From Mesobacterium_A hydrothermale (GTDB lineage Bacteria > Pseudomonadota > Alphaproteobacteria > Rhodobacterales > Rhodobacteraceae): a stretch of DNA of 14,920 nt. This document shows positions 1 through 7,540 of this stretch, piece after piece (the first letter of the stretch is position 1; each line of letters opens with the position of its first letter). The position numbers and the translations under genes were made by a program. Under the pieces are notes generated by a model. That model was not told the DNA's origin. It did no database searches and saw nothing but the letters and a program-made list of their open reading frames with translations. Where the stretch lies: positions 1-14,920 of the forward strand of contig NZ_JAYLLH010000046.1 of assembly GCF_035818635.1 (NCBI RefSeq), written 5' to 3'.

Positions 1-1
1 C

Positions 2-76
2 GTTTGGCGGGCAGACCCCAACGACATCATCGCCGCAAGAAATCGAGGGTTCCAAATGTTGGATTCAATCCACTAG
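2..76 (+). CDS. IS630-family transposase, C-terminal end (partial, runs off window)
   Basis: Frame 2 reads 24 codons, beginning VWRADPNDIIAARNRG and finishing FQMLDSIH, before a TAG at 74-76. This Trp-x-x-(D/N)P-x-x-I-I-A-x-x-x-R-G-x-x-x-x-(D/E)SIH ending is what I know from IS630 (Tc1/mariner-related, DDE) transposases; the assignment is from memory of the family. Only the tail is in the window, so intactness cannot be judged. The stop codon lies in a CTAG at 73-76. IS630 elements duplicate a TA and prefer CTAG, so the TA of the stop is probably target DNA. An identical copy faces it from the other window end. Confidence 0.72.
   Translation, partial: VWRADPNDIIAARNRGFQMLDSIH
3..76 (+). repeat. 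Left arm of a 74-bp perfect inverted repeat (IS630-like inner end)
   Basis: Positions 3-76 are the exact reverse complement of 14847-14920, with no mismatch. Identity stops immediately after CTAG: the next base is T here and G on the other copy read in the same direction. The distal part contains the small palindrome TGGATTCAATCCA (60-72), which may belong to the terminal inverted repeat of the element. The repeat probably continues outside the window, because both window edges cut it. Confidence 0.95.
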
Positions 77-127
77 TCGCCGGGTGACGGGGCGGGGGCG
101 GATCGCATCCAGAATTGCTGCGCCCGC

Positions 128-152
128 AAATGTGCCAATTCCGCACACATTT
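128..152. promoter_or_regulatory. Inverted repeat upstream of the DsrE-family gene, possible operator
   Basis: AAATGTG (128-134) and CACATTT (146-152) form a perfect 7-bp inverted repeat with an 11-nt spacer, about 70 bp before the start codon at 221. It sits where a promoter would be expected, but I cannot point to convincing -35 and -10 boxes. It could be a regulator site or chance. Confidence 0.25.
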
Positions 153-220
153 CTAAGCTGGGCTTCTCAAACGAAAAATCTTTGCTAACCTCGCCCCATT
201 CCACGGGAGAGGAAACACAC

Positions 221-649
221 ATGAAACACCTTATTACCGTCGCCGCCATGGCGCTGGCGACCTCTGCTTATGCCGAAGGTCAAACCCACCACGTTGCGGT
301 GCACGTCAACCAGAACGATCCGCAGACCATGAACATGGCGCTGAACAACGTGCAGAACCTGACCAACTATTACAAATCGCAAGGCGATGACGTGGTTGTC
401 GAAGTGGTAACCTATGGTCCCGGGCTGCATATGCTGATGGAGGGCAAAAGCCCGGTCGCAGACCGGGTTGCTGCCATGAGCCTGGAAATCGAGAACCTGA
501 CCTTTGCCGCCTGCGGCAATACCATCAAGGGGATTGAAAAGAAAACCGGCGCTCCGGTCACGCTGTTGTCCGAGGCAATGGTAACCCCGTCGGGCGTGGT
601 GCGTCTGATCGAACTACAGGAACAGGGTTACGCCTACGTCCGTCCCTAA
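221..649 (+). CDS. Exported DsrE-family protein
   Basis: A 142-residue protein whose first 18 residues form a clear Sec signal peptide (MKH, hydrophobic core, cleavage after SAYA). The ATG at 221 is chosen over an in-frame TTG at 182 because it follows a purine-rich ribosome site (GGGAGAGGA, 205-213) and places the signal peptide at the N-terminus. The mature part has the alternating pattern of the DsrE/DsrF/TusD-like fold: strand VAVHVNQND, helix MNMALNNVQNLTNYY, strand VVVEVVTYGPG, then LTFAACGNT. The single cysteine, Cys98, occupies the position often used by the family as a sulfur-carrying residue. Known members act in sulfur transfer, but exported single-gene versions have no firm function. 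It stands alone and converges on the next gene with a 4-bp overlap. An IS630-like end lies 145 bp upstream. Confidence 0.8.
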   Translation: MKHLITVAAMALATSAYAEGQTHHVAVHVNQNDPQTMNMALNNVQNLTNYYKSQGDDVVVEVVTYGPGLHMLMEGKSPVADRVAAMSLEIENLTFAACGNTIKGIEKKTGAPVTLLSEAMVTPSGVVRLIELQEQGYAYVRP

Positions 650-1449
650 GGGATGGCGTCAAGCTGCGCCTCAACCAGCCCAAGGTAGCCGCGCCCGAAC
701 AGGTGCAGGTGCACCAATGCGGGCCAGAGTTGATAGATCGCCCGCCGCAGGGGCCAGCCGTCGGACAGCGGACCATAGGCGTCCCAGAAGCATTGTGGCG
801 GGTTGCCGAACAAGCACAGCATGGCGAGGTCGACCTCGCCATGCCCCCAATAGCACGCCGGGTCGATCAACGCGCTGATGCGATCCCCGTTGGCCAGCAG
901 GTTGCCGGTCCACATGTCGCCATGCAGCAGGCTGGCAGGTGGCGAGGCGGGCAGAAAATCGTCCAGCGGCAGGGACAGCAGCCGGTTGCTGGACCGGGCT
1001 GGCAGGGCCTGCGCCAGCGGGTAGAGCCGCGCGCTGCGCCAGAAATCAGGCCAATTGCTTGACGTCGGGTTCGGGATGGGAACCGGCCCAAAGGCATAGT
1101 CCTCTGGCCAGCCATAGTGCGGTCCGGTGCTGGCGTGCAACTGCCGCAGGCTGCGTCCGAGGTGTGCCCAGCCCGCTGCCCCGAGGCCGGCGTGTTCCGG
1201 CAAGGCTTCGATCACCAGCACACGGTCATTCATCGCCAGCACCGCCGGGGCCGGGGCGCCTGTCGCGGCGATGGCCCGAAGCATCCGGCCTTCGGTTGCG
1301 GGGGCGGGGCCGGATTTCGCCACGACGGTGCCGTGCGCGGCCAGCGTCACGGACACCACCTCTGACAAGTCGCCGCCATGCAGCGGTGTGGACGAAATCA
1401 CGGTGTCGCGCAGCAGGTGTGCGGCTGCTTCGGCAAGGGGATGGCTCAT
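646..1449 (-). CDS. Fructosamine kinase family protein
   Basis: A 267-residue protein of the fructosamine-3-kinase/aminoglycoside-phosphotransferase fold. Visible features are a nucleotide-loop-like LHGGDLSEV (23-31), Lys45 in TVVAKSG for ATP binding, Glu53 as its helix partner, the catalytic loop LLHGDMWTGNLL (174-185; Asp178, Asn183), and the metal-binding Asp in ALIDPACYWGHGEVDLAML (193-211; Asp196). DPA replaces DFG, as is usual in this family. Family members phosphorylate ketosamines on glycated proteins or small glycated amines so that the adducts break down; the substrate here is unknown. The ATG at 1449 gives the normal family length; the same frame stays open far upstream but that part is antisense to the dehydrogenase gene. 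Its stop overlaps the end of the DsrE-family gene (646-649), so the two are convergent. Confidence 0.86.
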   Translation of the reverse strand: MSHPLAEAAAHLLRDTVISSTPLHGGDLSEVVSVTLAAHGTVVAKSGPAPATEGRMLRAIAATGAPAPAVLAMNDRVLVIEALPEHAGLGAAGWAHLGRSLRQLHASTGPHYGWPEDYAFGPVPIPNPTSSNWPDFWRSARLYPLAQALPARSSNRLLSLPLDDFLPASPPASLLHGDMWTGNLLANGDRISALIDPACYWGHGEVDLAMLCLFGNPPQCFWDAYGPLSDGWPLRRAIYQLWPALVHLHLFGRGYLGLVEAQLDAIP

Positions 1450-1779
1450 GCGGGCAGTCTGGCGGATCTTCCGCCGGTTTGCATCCCCGCGAGCCCTGGT
1501 CTGCCTGTTACCTCCGACATGATCGCGTGCGCGACGATGATGCCGTTGATGCTGGCAACCCTGTGCGGGGGCCGCGCGGCAACCGTGCGTCGCGCGGTTG
1601 GCTGCGCTGTATGGGGCTGTGGCCTGCGCCGCGATGGTTTGAACAGGCGGCCTTCGCAGGGCCTGTGCCCCGAGACAGCAGAAACTTGTAACCAGGACCG
1701 GACTTTCGCGTCTTGAAGCTGCGCATTGCCGTATGCATGAGATACTGTTGAGCTTCTGGGCCAGAGGAGGGGGGGCATC
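1450..1779. other. Divergent intergenic region, no gene recognised
   Basis: This 330-bp stretch separates the fructosamine-kinase-like gene (leftward) from the acyl-CoA dehydrogenase gene (rightward), so it should hold both promoters. Reading frames exist on both strands but their translations are Arg/Pro/Ala-rich with no family resemblance. A TTGAAG (1713-1718) and a GATACT (1741-1746) are present but 22 bp apart, too far for a normal promoter. I see no hairpin with a T-tract. Confidence 0.5.
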
Positions 1780-2946
1780 ATGTCGCTTGATCGAGAGACC
1801 CGCGAACACCTTGTTGCAACCATTCGTCGCTTCGTGGACGAACGGCTGATCCCGGCAGAAGCCGCGGTGGCCGAAGCAGATGCGATTCCGCCCGATATCA
1901 TCGAGGACATGCGCGCATTGGGTCTGTTCGGGCTGACGATTCCCGAAGAGTACGGCGGCCTGGGCCTGAACATGTCGGACGAGGTCGCGATGATCTTCGA
2001 GATCGGCCGGGCGGCGCCCGCGTTCCGGTCGATTTTCGCGACCAATGTGGGCATCGGATCGCAGGGCATCGTTTTCGACGGCACCCCAGAGCAAAAGGCA
2101 GCCTACCTGCCGCGGCTTGCGGCGGGCGACCTGATCGGCTCTTTTGCGCTGACCGAGCCAGACGCCGGGTCTGATGCGGGGTCTGTGCGTACGACCGCTG
2201 TGCGGGATGGCGACAGCTATATCCTGAATGGGACCAAACGCTACATCACCAATGGCCCGATTGCGGGGGTGTTCACCGTGATGGCCCGCACCGATCAAAG
2301 CCAGCCGGGCGCCCGCGGTGTCTCTGCTTTCATCGTCGACGCGGGAACGCCCGGTCTGTCGACCGGAAAGCCGGAAAAGAAAATGGGGCAGCAAGGCGCC
2401 CATGTCTGCGACGTGATCTTTGAGGACTGTCGCGTGCCTGCCTCGGCATTGATCGGCGGGGTCGAAGGGGTGGGGTTCAAGACGGCGATGAAGGTGCTGG
2501 ACAAGGGGCGCCTGAATATCGCGGCCACCTGTGTCGGGCTGGCAGAGCGGATCATCGACGACATGATGGACTATGCCGTCACGCGGAAACAGTTCGGCAA
2601 GCCGATTGCCGATTTCCAGATGTTGCAGGTGATGTTTGCCGACAGCCGGGCAGAAGCCTATGCCGGGCGGACGATGGTCGAAGATGCGGCGCGCCGGCGG
2701 GACGCGGGCGAGAACATCGCGGTACTGGCATCCTGCGCCAAGATGTATGCTTCGGAAATGGTGGGGCGCGTGGCGGATCGAAATGTGCAGGTGCATGGTG
2801 GGGCGGGATATATCCGGGAATACCGCGCCGAACAGTTGTATCGGGACGCGCGGCTGTTTCGCATTTACGAAGGAACAACGCAGATCCAGCAGGGCATCAT
2901 CGCCAAGGCGATGGCGGCAGATGCGCGGCGGCGGGCGGGCCTGTGA
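1780..2946 (+). CDS. Acyl-CoA dehydrogenase
   Basis: A 388-residue flavoprotein of full family length. The N-terminal helical domain runs to about residue 115. The FAD/substrate motif FALTEPDAGSDAGS (122-135) is followed by the beta-domain (NGTKRYITNGP, 150-160), then the C-terminal helical domain with RKQFGKPIADFQ (269-280), VQVHGGAGYIREY (337-349) and RIYEGTTQIQ (361-370). Glu364 in YEGTTQIQ is at the catalytic-base position of the short/medium/branched-chain classes. It oxidises an acyl-CoA to the 2,3-enoyl-CoA and passes electrons to electron-transfer flavoprotein; chain preference cannot be read from sequence. A strong ribosome site, AGAGGAGGGGG, ends a few bases before the ATG. No beta-oxidation partner is adjacent, but an acyl-CoA synthetase lies 2.6 kb downstream on the same strand. 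Confidence 0.95.
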   Translation: MSLDRETREHLVATIRRFVDERLIPAEAAVAEADAIPPDIIEDMRALGLFGLTIPEEYGGLGLNMSDEVAMIFEIGRAAPAFRSIFATNVGIGSQGIVFDGTPEQKAAYLPRLAAGDLIGSFALTEPDAGSDAGSVRTTAVRDGDSYILNGTKRYITNGPIAGVFTVMARTDQSQPGARGVSAFIVDAGTPGLSTGKPEKKMGQQGAHVCDVIFEDCRVPASALIGGVEGVGFKTAMKVLDKGRLNIAATCVGLAERIIDDMMDYAVTRKQFGKPIADFQMLQVMFADSRAEAYAGRTMVEDAARRRDAGENIAVLASCAKMYASEMVGRVADRNVQVHGGAGYIREYRAEQLYRDARLFRIYEGTTQIQQGIIAKAMAADARRRAGL

Positions 2947-2975
2947 CCCGCCAGTAGCCGTGTCACAGCCTTTTC
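2941..2975 (+). terminator. Weak terminator-like hairpin at the acyl-CoA dehydrogenase stop
   Basis: CTGTGAC (2941-2947, containing the TGA stop) and GTCACAG (2962-2968) form a perfect 7-bp stem with a 14-nt loop, followed by CCTTTT. The T-run is short and the loop large, so it is at best a weak intrinsic terminator. Confidence 0.3.
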
Positions 2976-3044
2976 GGCCTGCCACGCGGTGTGTCGGGAG
3001 AGGGAAGGCTGCGACAGAGAGAGATTGGCCGAGGCCCCGAGAGC

Positions 3045-3096
3045 GCGAAAACAACGTACCTTGTTGTCGCAATGGTCGCCAAAGGCGTCTTTGGCG
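3045..3096. repeat. Two adjacent hairpins in the gap before tRNA-Gly
   Basis: The first is GCGAAAACAA (3045-3054) against TTGTTGTCGC (3061-3070), nine of ten bases paired around a 6-nt loop. The second is CGCCAAAG (3077-3084) against CTTTGGCG (3089-3096), a perfect 8-bp stem with a 4-nt loop. Neither is followed by a T-tract. The rest of 2947-3261 shows no gene. They could belong to a small RNA or simply be intergenic structure. Confidence 0.35.
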
Positions 3097-3218
3097 CGGT
3101 CCCCGTTCACGCGGAAGTTGAGGTACAGATGAAGGCAATCGAAAACAAAGATTGACGACCGGCTACGGGTTTGCAGTTATTTTCTGACCCGAAGTGTTCG
3201 CTGTTCACGATGGCGGTA

Positions 3219-3247
3219 TTGACCTTGGCGAACGGCTGAACTAGGGA
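3219..3247 (+). promoter_or_regulatory. Probable promoter of tRNA-Gly
   Basis: TTGACC (3219-3224), a 17-bp spacer and TAGGGA (3242-3247) lie so that transcription would begin a few bases before the mature tRNA 5' end at 3262. The -35 match is good, the -10 match moderate, and the spacing ideal. Confidence 0.5.
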
Positions 3248-3261
3248 AACAACACTTCTTG

Positions 3262-3335
3262 GCGGGTATGGTGAAATGGTATCATAAGAGCCTTCCAAGC
3301 TTAAGGTGCGGGTTCGATTCCCGCTACCCGCTCCA
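3262..3335 (+). tRNA. tRNA-Gly (anticodon UCC)
   Basis: A 74-nt cloverleaf with CCA encoded. The acceptor stem GCGGGTA pairs with TACCCGC. The D arm pairs GTGA with TCAT, the anticodon loop is CTTCCAA (anticodon TCC), and the T arm is GCGGG-TTCGATT-CCCGC. By my alignment the top pair of the anticodon stem is A-A, next to a G-U pair, slightly weak but compatible with a working tRNA. No second copy of its 3' end was seen in the window, so there is no evidence of an integration site here. Confidence 0.95.
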
Positions 3336-3568
3336 AGAAATCCCCGTTCAGAACTGTCGTGAAAACAATGGCTTGATCGGCGCTGTCCCGAGCGCCCCGC
3401 GCGCTGGACGGCGTGCTGTGGCCATCCGTGACAGATGCCGGGCAGGGTGTTTGCCAGGGCGGCCGGCCCAAAGCCTGACCGGGGCGCGGCAACGGGGTGC
3501 TTGACCTCTGGGGTTCACGCCGCCAAAACACCCCCGCGCGGGCATGGGGCGCGCGAACAGGAGAGGCC

Positions 3569-5368
3569 ATGGCCCATAACAGCAACACCAACCCCGAACT
3601 GTCCGAACGCGAGAAGTCTCGCCGCATCGGGGCCCTTGCAGAGCTTTGGCCGTTTCTGAAACCCTATCGCGCGCTTTTGGCCGCGGCGACGCTGGCGTTG
3701 ATCCTGACGGCCTGCGTGTCGTTGGTGCTGCCGATGGCGGTGCGCCGGGTGGTGGACAATTTCAATGGCACCGACGCCACCCTGCTGGATCGGTATTTTA
3801 CCGCCGCCCTGGGGATCGTGGCGCTTCTGGCGATTGGCACGGCACTGCGTTATGCGCTGGTCACGCGGCTGGGGGAACGGGTGGTGGCCGACATCCGCAA
3901 GGCGGTGTTCGATCGCGTGATCGGGATGAGCCCGGCGTTCTTCGAAAAGCTGATGACGGGCGAGGTGCTGAGCCGCATCACCACCGACACCACGCTGATC
4001 CTGTCGGTGATCGGCTCTTCGATTTCCATCGCGCTGCGCAACGTGCTGATCTTTGCCGGCGGGATGGTGCTGATGTTGCTGACGTCGGCCAAGCTGACCG
4101 GGCTGGTGCTGTTGATCGTGCCTGCCGTGGTGATCCCGATCCTGACGCTGGGCCGCCGTCTGCGGGTGCTGAGCCGCGAAAACCAGGACTGGATCGCAGC
4201 CTCGTCCGGCAGCGCGTCCGAGGCGCTGTCCTCGGTTCAGACGGTACAGGCCTTTACCCACGAGGACCTGACCCGCGGCGAGTTCAGCCGGGTGACGGAG
4301 CTGAGCTTTGACTCCGCCCGCCGCCGGATCTGGACCCGCGCGGTGATGACCGCCATCGTGATCCTGTTTGTGTTTACCGGTGTTGTCGGCGTGCTGTGGA
4401 TCGGCGCGCGCGACGTGCGCGCGGGGGACATGAGCGCGGGCGCGCTGGTGCAGTTCGTGATCTATTCGGTCATGGTCGCCGGGGCGGTGGGGGCCCTGTC
4501 CGAGATTTTCGGCGAATTGCAGCGCGCGGCCGGGGCGACCGAACGGCTGATCGAGCTGTTGCAGTCCACCGACAGCGTCAAGGACCCGGCCAGGCCCAAG
4601 GTGCTGTCCGCGCCGGTGCGGGGCGAGATCGGGTTTGAAAACGTGCGTTTCACCTATCCCGCCCGGCCCGGTCACATCGCGCTGGACGGCGTCACCCTGA
4701 CCATTGCGCCGGGCGAGACCGTGGCGCTGGTCGGCCCCTCGGGGGCGGGCAAGAGCACCATCATCCAGCTGATCCAGCGCTTCTATGACCCGGACGCGGG
4801 TCGGGTGATGCTGGACGGCGTGGCGTTGAGCGATCTGGAACGCGCGGCGTTTCGCAAGCATATCGCGCTGGTGCCGCAGGATCCGGTGATCTTTGCCGCC
4901 TCGGCCCGGGACAATATCCGGTTCGGCCGCCCCGAGGCGACCGAGGCCGAGATCGAGGCCGCCGCCCGCGCCGCCGCCGCGCATGACTTCATCGCGGCGT
5001 TGCCGGACGGCTATGACACCTATGTCGGCGAACGCGGCGTGATGTTGTCGGGTGGCCAGAAACAGCGCATCGCCATCGCCCGCGCCATCCTGCGCGATGC
5101 GCCGGTGCTGCTGCTGGACGAGGCGACCTCGGCGCTGGATGCCGAAAGCGAGCGGCTGGTGCAAAGCGCCGTTGATACCCTGGCCGAGGGCCGGACCACG
5201 ATCATTGTGGCGCACAGGCTCGCCACGGTGAAAAAGGCCGACCGGATCGTCGTCATGGACGAGGGCCGGATCGTGGCCCAGGGCCCGCACGATGCGCTGG
5301 TCGCCGAAGGTGGGCTCTATGCCCGGTTGGCGCGGTTGCAGTTCACCGACGGGCTTGCTGCGGAGTAA
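3569..5368 (+). CDS. ABC exporter half-transporter, MsbA-like (permease fused to ATPase)
   Basis: A 599-residue fused protein. An N-terminal transmembrane domain with about six hydrophobic segments (roughly residues 32-320) is followed by a nucleotide-binding domain: Walker A GPSGAGKST (389-397), Q-loop Gln437, signature LSGGQKQR (493-500), Walker B VLLLDEAT (513-520, catalytic Glu518), D-loop SALD and switch His549. It should act as a homodimer, or with a partner, in the inner membrane to export a hydrophobic substrate. It resembles the MsbA-related group common in alphaproteobacteria, and the substrate is unknown. The ATG at 3569 follows GGAGAGG with good spacing; the frame is open 24 codons further up but without a better start. 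No accessory membrane-fusion or outer-membrane gene is adjacent. The 233 bp after tRNA-Gly contain no other gene that I recognise. Confidence 0.93.
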   Translation: MAHNSNTNPELSEREKSRRIGALAELWPFLKPYRALLAAATLALILTACVSLVLPMAVRRVVDNFNGTDATLLDRYFTAALGIVALLAIGTALRYALVTRLGERVVADIRKAVFDRVIGMSPAFFEKLMTGEVLSRITTDTTLILSVIGSSISIALRNVLIFAGGMVLMLLTSAKLTGLVLLIVPAVVIPILTLGRRLRVLSRENQDWIAASSGSASEALSSVQTVQAFTHEDLTRGEFSRVTELSFDSARRRIWTRAVMTAIVILFVFTGVVGVLWIGARDVRAGDMSAGALVQFVIYSVMVAGAVGALSEIFGELQRAAGATERLIELLQSTDSVKDPARPKVLSAPVRGEIGFENVRFTYPARPGHIALDGVTLTIAPGETVALVGPSGAGKSTIIQLIQRFYDPDAGRVMLDGVALSDLERAAFRKHIALVPQDPVIFAASARDNIRFGRPEATEAEIEAAARAAAAHDFIAALPDGYDTYVGERGVMLSGGQKQRIAIARAILRDAPVLLLDEATSALDAESERLVQSAVDTLAEGRTTIIVAHRLATVKKADRIVVMDEGRIVAQGPHDALVAEGGLYARLARLQFTDGLAAE

Positions 5369-5413
5369 CCCGGTTCGGGCCGGTCTTGCGCCCCGTGACC
5401 GGGGCGCCGCGAT

Positions 5414-5463
5414 GCGAGGGGCGCTGCCCCTCGCGCTCCCCGGAGTATTTTTCGAAAGATGAA
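5414..5463 (+). terminator. Hairpin repeat with T-tract, likely terminator of the ABC gene
   Basis: GCGAGGGGC (5414-5422) and GCCCCTCGC (5426-5434) form a perfect 9-bp stem with a GCT loop, followed by GCTCCCCGGAGTATTTTTCG and AAAGATGAAA. The T-run (5448-5452) is some 14 nt beyond the stem, so it is not a textbook terminator. From memory, this GCGCTGCCCC...CCCGGAGTATTTTT...AAGATGAA pattern recurs downstream of genes in Rhodobacteraceae genomes, so it is probably a dispersed intergenic repeat doing a terminator-like job. A related GGGGGCGCTGCCCC occurs at 10784-10797. Confidence 0.55.
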
Positions 5464-5584
5464 AGGGACGTTGCGTTCCGTCGTGGCTGCCGTTGCGTCC
5501 GTTTCCCTTGCACGGTGGCGCATTCCATCCCTAGATATATGACAAATAAATGCGCCCCGAAAACGTGGGCCTGGGAGGATGACC

Positions 5585-7465
5585 ATGACTTTTGCCTCTG
5601 TCGCGGATCGCGACGCGATTCAGAACGAACAGCCCTGGGAGGCACGGGATATCCCGGCCACGCTGTTTGGCCAATTGGCCAAGACCGCCGCGGCGCATGG
5701 CGACAGGCCGGCGGTCAGCTATCAGTTGTTTTCCGCGCCCGACGCCAAGGCCGAAACGCTGACCTGGCGGCAGTTGCTGGAACAGTCGATCCAGGCGGCG
5801 AACCTGTTCCGGTCGCTGGGGATCGGGGAAAACGATGTCATCGCCTATGTGCTGCCGAACTGCACCGAAACCATCGTCACGTTGCTGGGCGGAGCGATTG
5901 CCGGCATCGTCAACCCGATCAACCCGCTGCTGGAGCCTGAACAGATCGGTGCCATCCTGCGCGAAACCGATGCCAAGGTTGTGGTGACGCTGAAGGCGTT
6001 TCCCAAGACCGACGTGGCGCAGAAGATGGCCGAGGCGGTGCGCCACGCGCCACATGTTCATACCGTGCTGGAAGTCGATCTGAACCGCTATCTGACGCCG
6101 CCGAAATCCTGGATCGTGCCGCTGATCCGGCCGAAGAACCCCGACAACCACCATGCCAACCTGAAGAGTTTTACCAAGGAACTGGCGAAACAGCCGCGCA
6201 CGCTGACCTTCGAGGACAGCAAGGGTGACCGGGTCGCCGCCTATTTCCACACCGGTGGCACGACGGGGATGCCGAAAGTGGCGCAGCACCTGTATTCCGG
6301 GATGATCTACAACGGCTGGCTGGGCGACACGCTGCTGTTTTCCGAGCAGGACAACGTCATCTGTCCGCTGCCGCTGTTCCACGTCTTTGCCTGCCACGTC
6401 ATCCTGATGGCGGCGGTCTGTTCCGGCGCGCACGTGGTGTTCCCGACCCCGCAGGGCTATCGTGGCGAAGGGGTGTTCGACAATTTCTGGAAGCTGTGCG
6501 AACGCTGGAAGATCAGTTTCATCATCACCGTGCCCACGGCGATTTCGGCGCTGATGCAGCGTCCGGTGGATGCCGACCTGTCTTCGGTCAAGACCGCCTT
6601 TTCCGGCTCTGCCCCGCTGCCGCTGGAACTGTTCAAACGGTTCGAGGCGGCCTGCGGTGTCACGATCTGCGAAGGCTATGGCCTGACCGAGGCGACCTGC
6701 CTGGTGTCGGTCAACCCGGTGGACGGGCTGAAGAAGGTGGGCTCGGTCGGGATCGCCTTTCCTTACACCGATATCCGGATCATCAAGCAGGCCCATGGCG
6801 AGGTGGTGGAATGCGCCACCGACGAGATCGGCGAGATCTGCGTGTCGAACCCCGGCGTGCATGACGGCAACACCTATACCGAGGCCGAGAAGAACAAGGA
6901 CCTGTTCTATTACGGCACCCACCTGCGCACCGGCGACCTGGGCCGGATCGACGCGGATGGCTATCTGTGGATCACCGGCCGCGCCAAGGACCTGATCATT
7001 CGCGGCGGCCACAATATCGACCCGGCCGAGATCGAAGAGGCGCTGCTGGCACATCCGGCCGTGGCCTTTGCCGGTGCCATCGGCCAGCCCGACGCGCATT
7101 CGGGCGAACTGCCCTGTGCCTTTGTCGAACTGGTCGGCGGTGCGTCCGTGACCGAGGACGAATTGCTGGAGCATTGCAAGGTGCATGTGCACGAGCGCGC
7201 GGCGCATCCCAAGCATATGACCATCCTTGACGAACTGCCGAAAACCGCCGTCGGCAAGGTGTTCAAGCCCGACCTGCGCAAACATGCGATCACGCGCGTT
7301 TACAACGGCGCGCTGGAAAAGGGCGGCGCGGCGGCGCGGGTGGTGTCGGTCATCGATGACAAGAAGCGCGGGCTGGTGGCGCAGGTGGCGCTGAACGGCG
7401 ATGCCGAGGCCAAGGTGGGCGAGGTGCTGGGCGCCTTTACCCGGCCTTGGGATGTCGCGGCCTGA
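5585..7465 (+). CDS. AMP-forming acyl-CoA synthetase
   Basis: A 626-residue member of the ANL adenylate-forming superfamily, which activates a carboxylic acid to acyl-AMP and then acyl-CoA. Motifs: phosphate-binding A3 FHTGGTTGMPKVA (221-233), A5 EGYGLTEAT (363-371), A7 RTGDLGRIDADGYLW (448-462; Asp451), hinge GRAKDLIIRGG (465-475) and the catalytic lysine in PKTAVGKVFKPDLR (552-565; Lys558). At about 630 residues it is longer than typical FadD, with extra sequence around 165-215. The acid substrate cannot be read off. Start choice: the GGAGG at 5574-5578 touches an ATG at 5579 but sits 6 nt before the in-frame ATG at 5585, so 5585 is preferred. A TTGCAC (5508) and an AT-rich TAGATATATG (5532-5541) hint at its own promoter after the repeat at 5414. 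It may work with the acyl-CoA dehydrogenase upstream. Confidence 0.92.
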   Translation: MTFASVADRDAIQNEQPWEARDIPATLFGQLAKTAAAHGDRPAVSYQLFSAPDAKAETLTWRQLLEQSIQAANLFRSLGIGENDVIAYVLPNCTETIVTLLGGAIAGIVNPINPLLEPEQIGAILRETDAKVVVTLKAFPKTDVAQKMAEAVRHAPHVHTVLEVDLNRYLTPPKSWIVPLIRPKNPDNHHANLKSFTKELAKQPRTLTFEDSKGDRVAAYFHTGGTTGMPKVAQHLYSGMIYNGWLGDTLLFSEQDNVICPLPLFHVFACHVILMAAVCSGAHVVFPTPQGYRGEGVFDNFWKLCERWKISFIITVPTAISALMQRPVDADLSSVKTAFSGSAPLPLELFKRFEAACGVTICEGYGLTEATCLVSVNPVDGLKKVGSVGIAFPYTDIRIIKQAHGEVVECATDEIGEICVSNPGVHDGNTYTEAEKNKDLFYYGTHLRTGDLGRIDADGYLWITGRAKDLIIRGGHNIDPAEIEEALLAHPAVAFAGAIGQPDAHSGELPCAFVELVGGASVTEDELLEHCKVHVHERAAHPKHMTILDELPKTAVGKVFKPDLRKHAITRVYNGALEKGGAAARVVSVIDDKKRGLVAQVALNGDAEAKVGEVLGAFTRPWDVAA

Positions 7466-7509
7466 TCGCGGGCAAGGATCGGCGGCGGGTTCGATCGTGG
7501 CAACAGGTG

Positions 7510-7530
7510 GCCCCGGGCAGTGCCCGGGGC
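7510..7530. terminator. GC-rich hairpin between convergent genes
   Basis: GCCCCGGG (7510-7517) and CCCGGGGC (7523-7530) form a perfect 8-bp stem with a 5-nt loop. It lies in the 75-bp gap between the acyl-CoA synthetase and the amidase, whose 3' ends face each other. On the plus strand it is followed only by GGTTTC, so termination would be inefficient without help; it may serve both directions. Confidence 0.45.
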
Positions 7531-7540
7531 GGTTTCAGTG

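Noticed and set aside
646..3138. An 830-codon open frame on the minus strand covering the dehydrogenase gene and the kinase-like gene
   Set aside because: Only the last 267 codons (from 1449) form a recognisable protein. The rest is antisense to a clear acyl-CoA dehydrogenase and reads as His/Arg/Pro-rich, typical of mirror frames in high-GC DNA.
3336..3568. Possible attachment site or integrase next to tRNA-Gly
   Set aside because: No integrase gene and no repeat of the tRNA 3' end were found in the window.
3301..3627. A 108-codon minus-strand frame ending RVAGIEPAP
   Set aside because: The C-terminal words come from the antisense of tRNA-Gly, a well-known false protein ending.
3515..5290. 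A 591-codon minus-strand frame across the ABC transporter gene
   Set aside because: Antisense shadow of a gene with all ABC motifs in order. Its translation is rich in His, Gln, Arg and Gly without domains.
5531..7285. A 584-codon minus-strand frame across the acyl-CoA synthetase gene
   Set aside because: Same kind of shadow; the plus strand carries every ANL motif and the normal length.
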